Source: Punctularia strigosozonata HHB-11173 SS5 (taxonomy: Eukaryota > Basidiomycota > Agaricomycetes > Corticiales > Punctulariaceae). Taken from it: 64,000 nt of DNA. The DNA lies in NCBI RefSeq assembly GCF_000264995.1, contig NW_006767435.1, positions 488,042 to 552,041 of the forward strand. The letters run 5' to 3'. Of the stretch, positions 12,249-21,926 are shown piece after piece; the stretch's first letter is position 1; every line of letters starts with the position of its first letter. Both the position numbers and the translations under genes were made by a program. Below the pieces are notes generated by a model. The model was given only the letters and a program-made list of their open reading frames with translations, was not told the origin of the DNA and did no database searches.

Positions 12249-12535
12249 TTATCTATCATTTGTAGGCATACCGCGTGATCGTGTCTTTCCAGCACCCTCG
12301 TTGAGCAGCGCTTCCCTCAAGTATTGCTCCAGGCTCTGCGGCTCACGGTCGAGAATCTGAGTGAAGAGCGGATCTATGTGTGCGGCTTCGCCGGGCCTGA
12401 GCCCATCGCATGTCTTCGCCCAGCCGCGCAAGAAGTCCTCGCTGTGTTGACCGAGGTTGCGGGCGACGTATTCGTCCACTGAAACGATCTTCACAGTTAC
12501 GTTCCGGTTGAGGATGGACTGCGGTCAGATGTCGT
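12249..12535 (-). pseudogene. C-terminal relic of an NmrA-like NAD(P)-binding protein
   Basis: The minus frame reads SILNRNVTVKIVSVDEYVAR, then FLRGWAKTCDGLRPGEAAH, then LDREPQSLEQYLREAL. This is the typical end of NmrA-like Rossmann-fold proteins, where the last part binds the partner or substrate. It is preceded by an acceptor-like CTGACCGCAG at 12536, but the sequence upstream carries neither the Rossmann fold nor a GxxGxxG motif; it holds an unrelated frame instead. The piece therefore looks like the last exon of a gene whose body is gone. A misassembled or strongly diverged gene cannot be excluded. Confidence 0.5.
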
Positions 12536-12788
12536 CAGGCCCAATAGTAATATCGTTCATAACTGGTAGGCCAGCTTGATTGACCGTCGCAGTGAAGAAA
12601 CGATATATGCCAAAAGTAAATGTGGCACTGCACTGGCAATCACCTGTTGCACAGTTGTAGACGCAGTTAATTCGACCGCAGTAGTAGTGTACCGGTGTGC
12701 GAGTGTTACAATCATGGTTACATAGCCATGTTACGAGGTTCACAGATGTACAGGTATTGCGCTGCAGATGAAATCCTCGATCGATGGT
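12525..12788 (-). other. cysteine-rich open frame, possible exon or relic
   Basis: An open frame of 88 codons without a good ATG but with an acceptor-like CATCTGCAG inside. It contains nine closely spaced cysteines (CNHDCNTRTPVHYYC, then CVYNCATGDCQC), suggesting a disulfide-rich small protein. No first exon with a signal peptide was found. Coding status is uncertain. Confidence 0.2.
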
Positions 12789-12967
12789 TTATGATCCCCC
12801 ACGAGGTTACCAACTTCCACCATGAGCCCGTGGGGCTGATGCTAAGGCAAGGAAAGGTAGTGTGTTGCGACGTCGTTCCCTCGCTCCTAGGCCCGCAGCA
12901 AACATGCGAGTAATTCATCCAGGGAGGCGGCCATTGTGCGCACAATGGCAGAGTTCATGGGTTTTGA

Positions 12968-15619
12968 TCACCCGCCGCGCACCAGCTTCTCCAACATGTC
13001 GCCAGACGCCAACTGGAACTCACCCGTGTCGTTGCTCATCAATACGCCAGCCTTCTTCAGGGTCTTTCCCTGCGCTCGAACCGCCTCCCTCATCCGCTTC
13101 TCCGCATCCTTGTCATGGTCTTCTTCCCAGTTCTTCTGCTTCTCCTTCGTGGACTTTCGATGAGCCTCGGGTTGCTTCGTTGCGGACGAATTCGCCTTTT
13201 TTGCCCCATCCGCCGGCTTCGACTTCTTGCCAGCCTTCGCCGCGGACTGTTTGGCCTTCTTCACCATGCTGGGCGGTTCGCGAAGAGCGAAGGATTTGGC
13301 AAGATGTCCAAGGTGGAGGTTGCGAATGTGGAAGATATGTTTCTCGTCCGACGGGTGCGTCGCGTACGCGCGAACGTGGGACGAGAATCCTTGACTTGCA
13401 AGAGCCAGATGCTTCAAATCATCACGAGTCAGCTAAGCGTTTAGTACAGCTGGCGACGTCACTAACCTCTTTACTACGAAGCACCCATCGCTCAAAAGCA
13501 AGCTGCACTTCGGTCGCGCGCTCATGATACGGCCCTCCGGAGAAGCCTTTGCTAAGCACGCTTTCGTTCGCGACCGCCTGCAAACTAACGCTCTGATCCT
13601 GATCGCGCTGCTTCTCCCCTGCAGTCGCGTCACCAGCCATCTTCCGCTCTACCCACTGCACCCACTGCACTTCGCTCGGTAGTACGAAGCTCCACGCCTC
13701 GCCCCCTTTGCCGACACGCGCCGTTCGCCCGACACGGTGGATGTACTCGGTCGCGCCGCCCTCTGTGGGTAGATCGTACTGGACGACAGCGCGTACGAAG
13801 GGCAAATCGAGTCCGCGCGAGGCTACGGAGGTGCAGAAAAGAATTGACGATGATGAATGATTGGGCGTGGACAACTGGTCCCGCGGCACATGGGCGAAGC
13901 CCTTTAGGGACGCTTGACGAGTGGGGAGAGGCAGGGAACCGTGCAACCGATAGATGGATGCCCTTGGAAGGAGAGGAGACTTGGCCTCCACGTCGTCATG
14001 GCTGCCTTTGGATCGCGGTTTCTTATCACCCTCTGTGTCATCATCTTCGTCGTCAGAGTCTTCGTTCTCATCCGAATCCCCTTTCTCTTGTTGATCAGTA
14101 CCGCCCATCCGAGTCCCACCAAGTAACCGCCAGTGGAAGTCCACCGAGTCCGTACAGCTGAAGAAAACAATGATTTTGCACGTCCGCTTCGAGCCTTCCG
14201 ATTGAGCGAGGATCGACCGAAGCAATGCTACCAGCGTTACCAAGCGGAGCTTCAGGGGAACCACAACGTATTTCTGAGATAACTGCGAGGGAGGTGTGAA
14301 CTTCGTGGTGGTGGAAATGGCAGATTCGTCGCCTGTGAGGGCGGCCGGAGTCGCGGAGGACGCATTGTCGGACTTGTCGCCGACGGTAGCTTTGACGACG
14401 AGGGGGTCGTTCAGCGCGACGCCTGCCAACTTCTGAACGTCCTCCCTGATCGTGGCTGAGCAGAGCAAGGTTCTCCTACGCCGATCCCAGTCCCATCCTC
14501 CAGGCTCCAGGCTCTTCCCCTCTTTGACGGCCTGAATCGCGAGCTTTCGTCGTCCCTCCAACGCTTTCAGGATCCCGGTGATGGTTTCCTCAAAGCCTAG
14601 TTCCATCAACCGGTCGGCTTCGTCGAGAACAAGCCAGCGGCATTTTCCGACGTTGAACGAGGATGTGTTCTGTAGATGGTCAAGAAGTCGGCCGGGCGTT
14701 GCGACGAGAATAGGTACGCCCTTCCGCAAGCGTGCTTTCTCATGATTGCGATCTGCACCGCCAGTGAGGAGGCCGGGAACTATCCAGCGGGTCATGCGCT
14801 GGGAGGTAGGGTCGTCTGCGTTGGCGTCTTCGGGACGGAGTCGCATCTTCAGCAAGGCCTCCAGGACATCGTATATTTGTTTCGCGAGCTCTCGTGTGGG
14901 TGCGATGATGATCGCGAGCGTGCCGATGGACCGGTCTATCCAGGATAGCGTACTGAGACTCAAGAGGTCCTGGATTATCGGTAGGAGGAAAGCTAAGGTT
15001 TTGCCGGATCCGGTCTGCGCCTGAATGAAAACATCCCTAGTATTCGGCTCCTCTCCCGAGCGTGGTATCAGAGCTGGCAAAGCAGCTCGTTGAATTGAAG
15101 TAGGCTTCGCGATGTTCATTTTCGTGGTTAGGAAGGTCGCTATGAGGGGGTCGAGGCCCAACCCGGTGAAAGTCGACATATCCATGAGTGGCGCATTGCT
15201 GGGACGCCCCGGTTTACTTGGAACATTCGATGCAGGGAGAGGAACATCCGGCTTCGGATTGGAAGTGAACAGTGACGAGATAATTTGATGCGGGGGTCGA
15301 GTTTGTGTGGAAGCGGGAGTGATAAAAGTTTCCTGGGCAGCAGAGGGCTGTTCGGTGGAAGGCGTGATGCGAGCTTTTTTGGGTGGCCTCGGAGAGTCTT
15401 CTACTTCTCTAGATGCTTGCGCGGGCCCGTCATGATGCCTGTCCTTCCGCTTGGCTACCCGCTTAGCTTTAACTCTAGATATATTGAGTCAACGAATGAA
15501 GTAGATGAATTATGGACGCGTATTACGTGCCGATCAGTCCATCTCCCACCCTTCTTTGCGATATTTTTCTTAGCTGATACCCCAGTATCTTCAGCAAGGT
15601 TGAGTACGAGATCGTCCAT
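12968..15619 (-). CDS. DBP7: DEAD-box ATP-dependent RNA helicase DBP7 (DDX31 type), ribosome biogenesis
   Basis: DBP7 acts in the nucleolus on 60S subunit assembly. The start at 15619 gives [12 protein letters not shown] and GGRWTDR. A GC-AG intron (15475-15530) joins this to [11 protein letters not shown], matching the family's WTDR-KAKR opening. The helicase core follows: Q motif ([15 protein letters not shown]), Walker A (AQTGSGKT), [21 protein letters not shown] ([10 protein letters not shown]), SAT (CSATIRED), and the C-terminal lobe with SRGLDLP and [11 protein letters not shown] second intron of only 34 nt (13433-13466, with TACTAAAC) leads to the C-terminal domain [20 protein letters not shown]. 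The tail is basic. The end is at 12968. Only 154 bp separate its start from that of the cyclophilin gene, so the two probably share a promoter. Confidence 0.95.
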
Positions 15620-15773
15620 CGTGAAGAGAGCCCACAGCAAAGTCAATGCTAGGAAATAATGCCGAAGATGGAATTCATCACGTGTATCGAAGTCCTTCGC
15701 GCCACGTCTCCCGGGGTTTGATCGCAAGGTACGGGGACAGCAGCTCTCCCATCCTTTCTCAACTTCCTTCACC
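15620..15773. promoter_or_regulatory. compact bidirectional promoter, DBP7 (-) / cyclophilin (+)
   Basis: Only 154 bp lie between the two divergent start codons, so both 5' UTRs and core promoters must overlap here. A pyrimidine-rich run (CTCTCCCATCCTTTCTC) sits just before the cyclophilin ATG, as is common in fungal promoters. No TATA box is seen. Confidence 0.5.
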
Positions 15774-17248
15774 ATGTTCTTCAGCAAGCTTTCGCTTGCG
15801 GTCTTGCTCGTCACAGTTGCGGCGCTGTTCTCGGTGCAGTCTGTCGAGGCGGCGAAAGGCCCCAAGATCACTCACAAGGTCTACTTCGACATCAAGCATG
15901 GCGACAAGGATCTTGGGCGTAGTACGTCTCTCTTCTAGTTAACGTGAAGCTGTGTACTAATGGTATAACTCAGTCGTGATGGGTCTCTACGGCGGTGTTC
16001 GTATGGTTTCGTTCTCCGGGCCTCCGTCATACTCATAACTGGCGCAGACTGTTCCCAAGACCGTCGAGAACTTCCGCGCTTTGGCTACCGGCGTGAAGAA
16101 GGACGGCACTGAACTTCCGGCCGATTTTGGCTACAAGGGTTCCAAATTCCACCGTGTCATCAAGGACTTTATGTACGTCTCCCACATCTAACCAGTCGTG
16201 TCTACCGATCTAATGTGCGGACTGGTAGGATTCAAGGCGGTGACTTCAGTGCGTGATATCGGCCACCTTCTTAAGAGTATGCTCTGACTGGTAGCAGCCC
16301 GCGGAGATGGCACTGGCGGAAAGGTTGGCTTCAGTTTGACCTGTGATGGAGCCTTTCTAAGACATGTTTTCAGTCTATCTACGGCGACCGTTTTGCGGAC
16401 GAGAATTTTAAGCTCAAGCACTCCAAGCCTGGTCTTCTCTCTATGGCTAACGCTGGCAAGGACACCAACGGCTCCCAATTTGTACGTCGAAGCGTCTCAA
16501 TCTCAGTTCGCATGAACTGACCCAACCCTCGTAGTTCATCACCACCGTCATCACCGGCTGGCTTGATGGTCGCCACGTTGTCTTTGGGGAGGTCCTTGAG
16601 GGCATGGACATCGTCCACGCCATCGGTTCGTCGCATTTTTGAGAATCCATGCTTCATATTCTGACTCGTTCTGCAGAGAACGTCCCGAAGGGTCCATCCG
16701 ACCGCCCGAAGGAGGATGTCATCATCGCGGCCTCTGGCGAGCTTCCCGTCGAGCAACAGGTACCGCTGAAGGCCGAGGGGGAACTCTAAGCCGCCCGTCC
16801 TTCTTTGTTTGTTAAAAAAGACATCTTGCCAATAAAAGGGCTTTTGCTTTCCCCGTTATCACAGGCCGGCGCAAACGCAAACGCTGATGAGGACGGCGAA
16901 GACGAGCCCGTGTTCGGTATCGCCACCGCCCCTGCGACGCCTGAGAAGACGACGACGACGATCGTTGCTGCCGCTGAGGAGACCACCGTCAAGGATGCGT
17001 CGCCGATCACGACTGCGGCCGATAAGACCATTCCTGTCGACGACGCGGTCGACGCCGACGTTCCGGTTCCTGGCGACCTGTACGCTGACGCGCATCCGTT
17101 CAGGCGCATCATCTTCGGTATGTTCGTGATCGGCGTCCCTCTTGCGGCCTTTTGGTATTGTGGCGGCGTGCAGTGGGCCAGGCGAGTTTTCAGCGGCGCG
17201 GCGCGCGCCGAGTATCGGAAGGTCCGCAGCGACGACCTTGAGAAGTAG
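15774..17248 (+). CDS. secretory-pathway cyclophilin (peptidyl-prolyl isomerase B type), with a possible membrane-anchored isoform
   Basis: Catalyses proline cis-trans isomerisation during folding in the ER. The ATG at 15774 opens a signal peptide ([20 protein letters not shown]). The cyclophilin domain is spread over about eight small exons: [86 protein letters not shown]. Catalytic FHRVI and QGGDF and the cyclosporin-site W are present. Two ends are possible. Reading on from LPVEQQ gives LKAEGEL and a stop at 16789. Splicing 16760-16864 (105 nt, in phase) instead adds an acidic, Thr-rich linker, a membrane helix ([19 protein letters not shown]) and a short basic tail ending at 17248. Both frames are open and clean. 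Which form dominates is unknown. Confidence 0.9.
16760..16864 (+). promoter_or_regulatory. alternative terminal intron of the cyclophilin gene, with poly(A)-type signal
   Basis: Donor GTACCG follows CAACAG, and the acceptor is a pyrimidine-rich TTATCACAG. If retained, the segment encodes nine residues and a TAA at 16787-16789. An AATAAA at 16831-16836 lies inside it, so cleavage here would fix the soluble form, whereas splicing would give the membrane form. This is inferred from sequence only. Confidence 0.5.
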
Positions 17249-17553
17249 CCTTATAGATTATCGGTATATACGCGCGCTAGGCATACCGCTCATTTTTATC
17301 TATCTGATTCTTCATATTCACATTGGGGGAGTCCGTCATCTGGACATTGGGAGAGTTCGCGGTATTGAAACACGGCAATGAAAAGTGCACATCCTTCGAA
17401 GGTGCGGGTGATGTCGGATGGGCTGACAATGACCTTTTGTCAAGACACGTCGTGGTGCGGATACCGTACCGTTCGGACAAAGTTTAGGGGCACGAGCTGG
17501 ATAAAGAAAAGACAGGCGAGGATGGAGTTGGAGTAGCCGCATGTGCATTTTCC
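17249..17553. other. convergent 3' intergenic stretch
   Basis: 305 bp between the cyclophilin long-form stop and the stop of a minus-strand F-box-like gene. It contains AT-rich 3'-UTR-like sequence near 17250-17330 and no gene. Confidence 0.5.
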
Positions 17554-18455
17554 TCAGAGGTTCCATAGTGACCCTATCTCCGCCAGTTCTCTGATCCAAA
17601 CCCGACTGACATGCGAGCGATCCTGTCGCGTTCGGAAGTCCATGGGCGTACCGACGTGGTGGAGATTCGGGTACGTTTTGGCCAGGTCACGGACTTGCCG
17701 AGCGCTATCGCCGGCGAACATGTCTACCTCGGTATGGTCGGTGATGGCGATGACGGTCAACGGCCCATCAGATCGAGGGTCGCATCCGGAGAGCAACGTG
17801 ACGAGCGGACTGACATCGCGCGTGATGAACGTCGGATTGTACATGACAAGAACCTCGAGACAAGGCAGGGTTAGGCACGTAGATGAGAGGCGTTCCTCGA
17901 TTATGGGTTCCTCCAACGCAAGACGGCGAAGTCGTTCCCAATGCCGCCAGGGGTAGCCAACGTGCAGGCGTACTGCGTTTCCGATGTTACAGAAGAATTC
18001 GTCCTGGCAGTTGAAGGCGGTTTCTACCGCAGGAAGAGTTTTGAGCGTATCGCCAAGGAGGTTTTTGGCGGGGCGCCCAACATCTTGGGTTCCAAACCAC
18101 CGGAACTGAAGGTCCATTATGATGGTACGCAGCGTTTCGCGCGCATGGATGAGGAGCGAGCATAGTGTCTCCATGTGAGCGTAGAAATCATGGCTATTGA
18201 GCTGCGACCAAGGATAGATACCGAAATCTTCACAAAATGGGTTGAGACGTGCGGGGATCGCGCGAGCTCTTCGCATGTTCTCGGGACGCGTACGGAGATG
18301 GAAGAGTAGAGCGCCGGGATGGCGAGGTTGTAGAGAAAGCGGGACGAGGAGCACAGCGCGGTCAGGGTTTTGCGTGTTGCTTGATCGGGAATAGACAGGC
18401 CATCGTGCAGAGCGTCAACGACGACAATCATCAGCTCTGGCGGAAGCCTCGGCAT
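17554..18455 (-). CDS. F-box-like protein, with a reading-frame shift near 18200
   Basis: The ATG at 18455 starts MPRLPPELMIVVVDALHDGL, then LTALCSSSRFLYNLAIPALY, a good F-box-like match (LPPEL opening, S-S-R-F helix), so a Skp1-binding adaptor is likely. After about 80 residues the coding pattern moves to another frame: NSHDFYAHMETLCSLLIHAR, then RLHVGYPWRHWERLRRLAL, then TLPCLEVLVMYNPTFITRDV, ending GSLWNL at 17554. The two frames overlap around 18180-18240. A 32-nt segment with GTGAAG and TCGCAG ends would join them in phase, but it is very short and lacks a clear branch site. A sequencing error or real frameshift is equally possible. Total length is about 290 residues. The target is unknown. 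Confidence 0.65.
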
Positions 18456-18815
18456 CGACTCTATCCTTCAACGTTCAACTCAGTTATTAGTCCACATTCG
18501 GCAGAAAGGATGGCGGAATCCATACCACACTGGGGTTAAATGGTGGATGCCAATGAACGGCGTTGGACTCCTCCCAGAAAAGCACGAATATATGGATATT
18601 GCTCAGGCAAGGCAAGTCCGCTCAAGGTCTGTCAACGTCGGGCGTTGGGAGGGTTAACTTTGGAAGCTTCAATTCTTCATTTCTGGAGGGCGCACATGTG
18701 GAACAGAGAGACAGGCTGTCCGGCCCGGTATCGGGCCATGTCACTATGTACTGATCTGCCGCTTTGGCAATCATCTCCAGTTTGCCTTCGACCCTTTCGC
18801 ATATCGAACATTCAT
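18456..18815. promoter_or_regulatory. shared upstream region of F-box-like (-) and amine oxidase (+) genes
   Basis: 360 bp between divergent starts; nothing coding. A pyrimidine-rich stretch (CTTCGACCCTTTCGC) precedes the plus-strand ATG. No recognised binding site. Confidence 0.4.
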
Positions 18816-20385
18816 ATGTCTAGACAAATCGACACCATCGTTATAGGCGCGGGCTGGGCCGGTGCAGTTGCAGCTCGCCGACTCGCTCAAAAAGGTCGCA
18901 AGGTCATTATCGTTGAAGCAAGAGACCGTATTGGAGGCCGGGCGAGGACGTACGAGGAGGGGATGCACGCGCCGGTTGACCTAGGCTGTAGCTGGATACA
19001 TGGTCTCTGCCCTGCATAATATGAGATGGTTTCCATCTGACGGTCTTGCCCGAAGGCTACAAGGAAGGCAATCCAACGAAGGGCATCGCGAAAGAGCTCG
19101 GCACGGTCTGTTATACCGTTCATAGCTTGTATAAACCCATGACACTTACCCGCGACATATAGGCCACACATCTGTCACAGCCCACAGAAAGCGTCATTTA
19201 TGACCAAGAAGGTGAATCTGCCCTTCAGGACAGAATCTCTGAGAGTGATATCTGATGGTGACAACGCCAGGACGCCTTACACAAGCTGCCACGACCGATC
19301 TTCAATCGAGTTTATCAAAGACCCACGCAGCCGCACGCAGCTACGCGCGCGACACCCCTGCTTCGTCCATCTCCGCTTCCACCTCCCTAGCATCCTTCTT
19401 CTTCAATTCTCAATCTTCTATCAACGCATCTCCCGCGGCGTCTTCCGCGAAATCGCTCGCCAGAATGCTTGAGATACCCTTCGGGGTAGAGCTGGAGCGC
19501 GTGAGCCTGCGGTGGACGGGCTGGGAGGACAACTTCGCTGGTTCAGATGCAGCACCCGAGGGCGGCTTTCAGCGACTGGTTGAGAAGGTCGTCGAGGCCG
19601 CCACGGAGACTGGGAACGCGGAGGTCAAACTTGGCGAAACCGTCAATATCGTCGTGCAAGAGTATGCGGGCGTCAAGGTGGCGACGAACAAGGGAGCGAC
19701 ATACAAGGCGAAGACGGTACTGTGCACGATCCCGTTGGGCGTTTTGAAGCAGCGAGCAGCGACGCTGTTCGAACCCGCTCTGCCGAAGAGAAGGACAGAG
19801 GTTATAGAGGGGACGCACGTCGGCGTCCTAGAGAAACTTTGCTTGGTGTACGAGCAAGCGTGGTGGCCGGACGCCGCGACGGTCGGATCTTTCACCTTCT
19901 TGCCTACCAAATCAAGTGCGGAAGACAGTGCCGCGAGCGTGTTGGACGCGAATACGATCGTCGCAGCTTCATACGCCGCGCCGTCGCTGCCAAAGCCACA
20001 TCCGACCGTGTTCTTCTACCTCTCCCCATCTCCGGCTTTGGGATTGGCGCCATACTCCCTCGAGGAGGTCACAAGCGCCGCGCACGACTTCCTCGTTCGC
20101 CGAATTCAACCGGCCATCACGCCGCCTCCCCCTTCGGCGAGCGTCAGAACAGAGTGGCACAAAGACCCGCTGTCCCTGGGCGCGACCACGACCCCAAGTA
20201 TCATTGGCGAGGGCAGGGGACCATTAGACTTCGCTGAGCTAGGAAAGCCCTTGTGGGATGGCCGGCTCGCATTCGCGGGTGAACACACTGAGATGAATCA
20301 CAGGGGCAGTGTTGCGGGAGCAGTCATTAGTGGATTGAGGGAGGCCGACCGGATACATGCTTATTTGGACAAGCTGACGAGTTGA
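18816..20385 (+). CDS. FAD-dependent amine oxidase (polyamine/monoamine oxidase family)
   Basis: Flavin enzyme that oxidises an amine with release of H2O2; polyamines are a plausible substrate but not provable here. The ATG at 18816 gives the FAD-binding Rossmann motif VIGAGWAGAVAARRLAQKG, then VIIVEARDRIGGRARTYEEG and LGCSWIHG. Three introns follow quickly (exons YKEGNPTKGIAKELGT and ATHLSQPTESVIYDQEG). A long last exon carries EGGFQRLVEKVVE, a KAKTVLCTIPLGVLKQ motif typical of the family, LCLVYEQAWWPDA, and the C-terminal FAD site LAFAGEHTEMNHRGSVAGAV. No signal peptide is seen, and the C-terminus LDKLTS is not a clear peroxisomal signal. Length is about 500 residues, normal. The assignment is confident. 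Confidence 0.88.
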
Positions 20386-20615
20386 TTGATCGAATGTCAC
20401 AATATGCACTATTGTAAGGTATATAAGGATAGATAGCACTGTGCTGATGTTCCCAATAATCCCTGATCCACAACCGAGAATGGTATAATCTCTATGCCCC
20501 AACAAACAGCAAACCGAATACAACCGTAAAGATACAAAGGCGAGGGTATGACACTATCCAAGAACCAATCGGGTATAAGTATCTTCCTGAAGCAGAGCTA
20601 GATGCGGTGTTTGGC

Positions 20616-21625
20616 CTATGGCAGCCGAGCATCAGCCGGAGCAGTGTCATGATAGGATGACAGAGTAACATACGGGATTCCATTGGCATCTGAGAAAGAG
20701 GGACAGGTATTGCTCGAGTTCTGATCGGAGTGTTCCAGAAGAGCGGTGTTTGAAACGAAGGGCGACTCACGGTTGGATCAGCGGGACAGCATGCGCCATC
20801 GCCTAGAGTGGGCACACTACCGAGTGCGGATGCGTCGTTCCACCCTTTCCATTCCGAGCACGGTACGACTTCGTAACTGATGTTCCAGACGCCAAAATCC
20901 TGTGTCACGTCGTATCCGTTCATTGCCCTCTCCACCTTACTTCGAGCACGGGAAACTCACGGTAAAGCCTGCATGACGTGAAGATGTGAAAACGGGCGAC
21001 AAACATATCTCCAGGACATGCCCACGTACCATACAACGTCTTATTTGAAGGGAAGAAATCGTCCGGGATTGCCTTGGACGGCCAAACGAGGTCAAAGTTC
21101 AGGAACTCCCCACCTCTAAGCGTAGAGATTGGTCATTATTCATCCCTCGGATACGGAAGACTGCGCTTGCTTGTTCGGTTTGGTATCCGTGGCATTGCAC
21201 CAATCACCTCCCAATGGACAGTGATCGGTGACTTTCACGATTACGCTAGGATGCGTGTCCGGGATGAAGGGTGGGTCAGGCGTGAACGTGTTCAGCAGCG
21301 TCAGGTTGAAGCAACGTCCGCATGATGGGCCATAGGCGGTGGTGCTCCCATAGGCAGACTCTGAAAGAGCCGCGGTAGGGAATTTAGTGCTACGAACGGC
21401 ATGAAGATCACGTTGTGCTCTTTAACCAGAGGGAAGAGTTGCTTACCTGTCCCCAGTACATCCACAGGCAGTAATAGTCCCCTCCGCCATTGTGTAATGT
21501 GTCATCGTCGCGTTGCCCGTGCTAGCGTATTGAATCCATGCTCTTGCGGGAGAAATTAAGCAGAGTAGCAGCAGCCAGAGCAGACGAGAGGTTATTCTGA
21601 GGTATGTAAGGGCCGGTGATCGCAT
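20616..21625 (-). CDS. secreted expansin-like / endoglucanase V-like (GH45-like barrel) protein
   Basis: Basidiomycete expansin-like proteins carry a double-psi beta-barrel and are thought to loosen or bind plant cell wall or fungal wall. The ATG at 21625 opens a signal peptide (MRSPALTYLRITSRLLWLLL, then LISPARA). The body reads ITACGCTGDSTKFPTAALSE, then AYGPSCGRCFNLTLLN, then VKVTDHCPLGGDWCNATD, then FLNFDLVWPSKAIPDDFFPS, then DFGVWNISYEVVPCSEWKGW, ending TCPSFSD and ARLP at 20616. Two joins are unusual: a GC-AG intron at 21116-21170, and an 8-nt microexon (20961-20968) that restores LYGFTDFGVW. It is rich in cysteine and has N-glycosylation sites. Whether it has hydrolase activity cannot be judged. 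It shares a 301-bp divergent promoter with the IleRS gene. Confidence 0.82.
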
Positions 21626-21926
21626 GGCTGTAGTTCTAGTCAAGATTGCAGGGCATGGGATCCAGCACGCAGCAAAGAATGAGCCTGCGAGCGTGGAGTC
21701 GTCCGACCCGCGATGGGGACCTTACGGCAGATGAGCTCGAAATAGCTGCCGAGAGCGAGGAACAACACCACGTGGCTAAGTGGCGGTGCTCGTCTGAACC
21801 CTAACCCGACCCAAGGAGATTTACGACCAGATCAAGCTTTACAGAGAGCATTCCAAGTCATTTCTGCACCCGAGTCACCGCCTGTCGATAAATACCGGAA
21901 GGTTGAGCAGGGACGGCGACAACAAC
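21626..21926. promoter_or_regulatory. shared upstream region, expansin-like (-) / IleRS (+)
   Basis: 301 bp between divergent starts. No coding frame or known motif seen. Confidence 0.4.
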
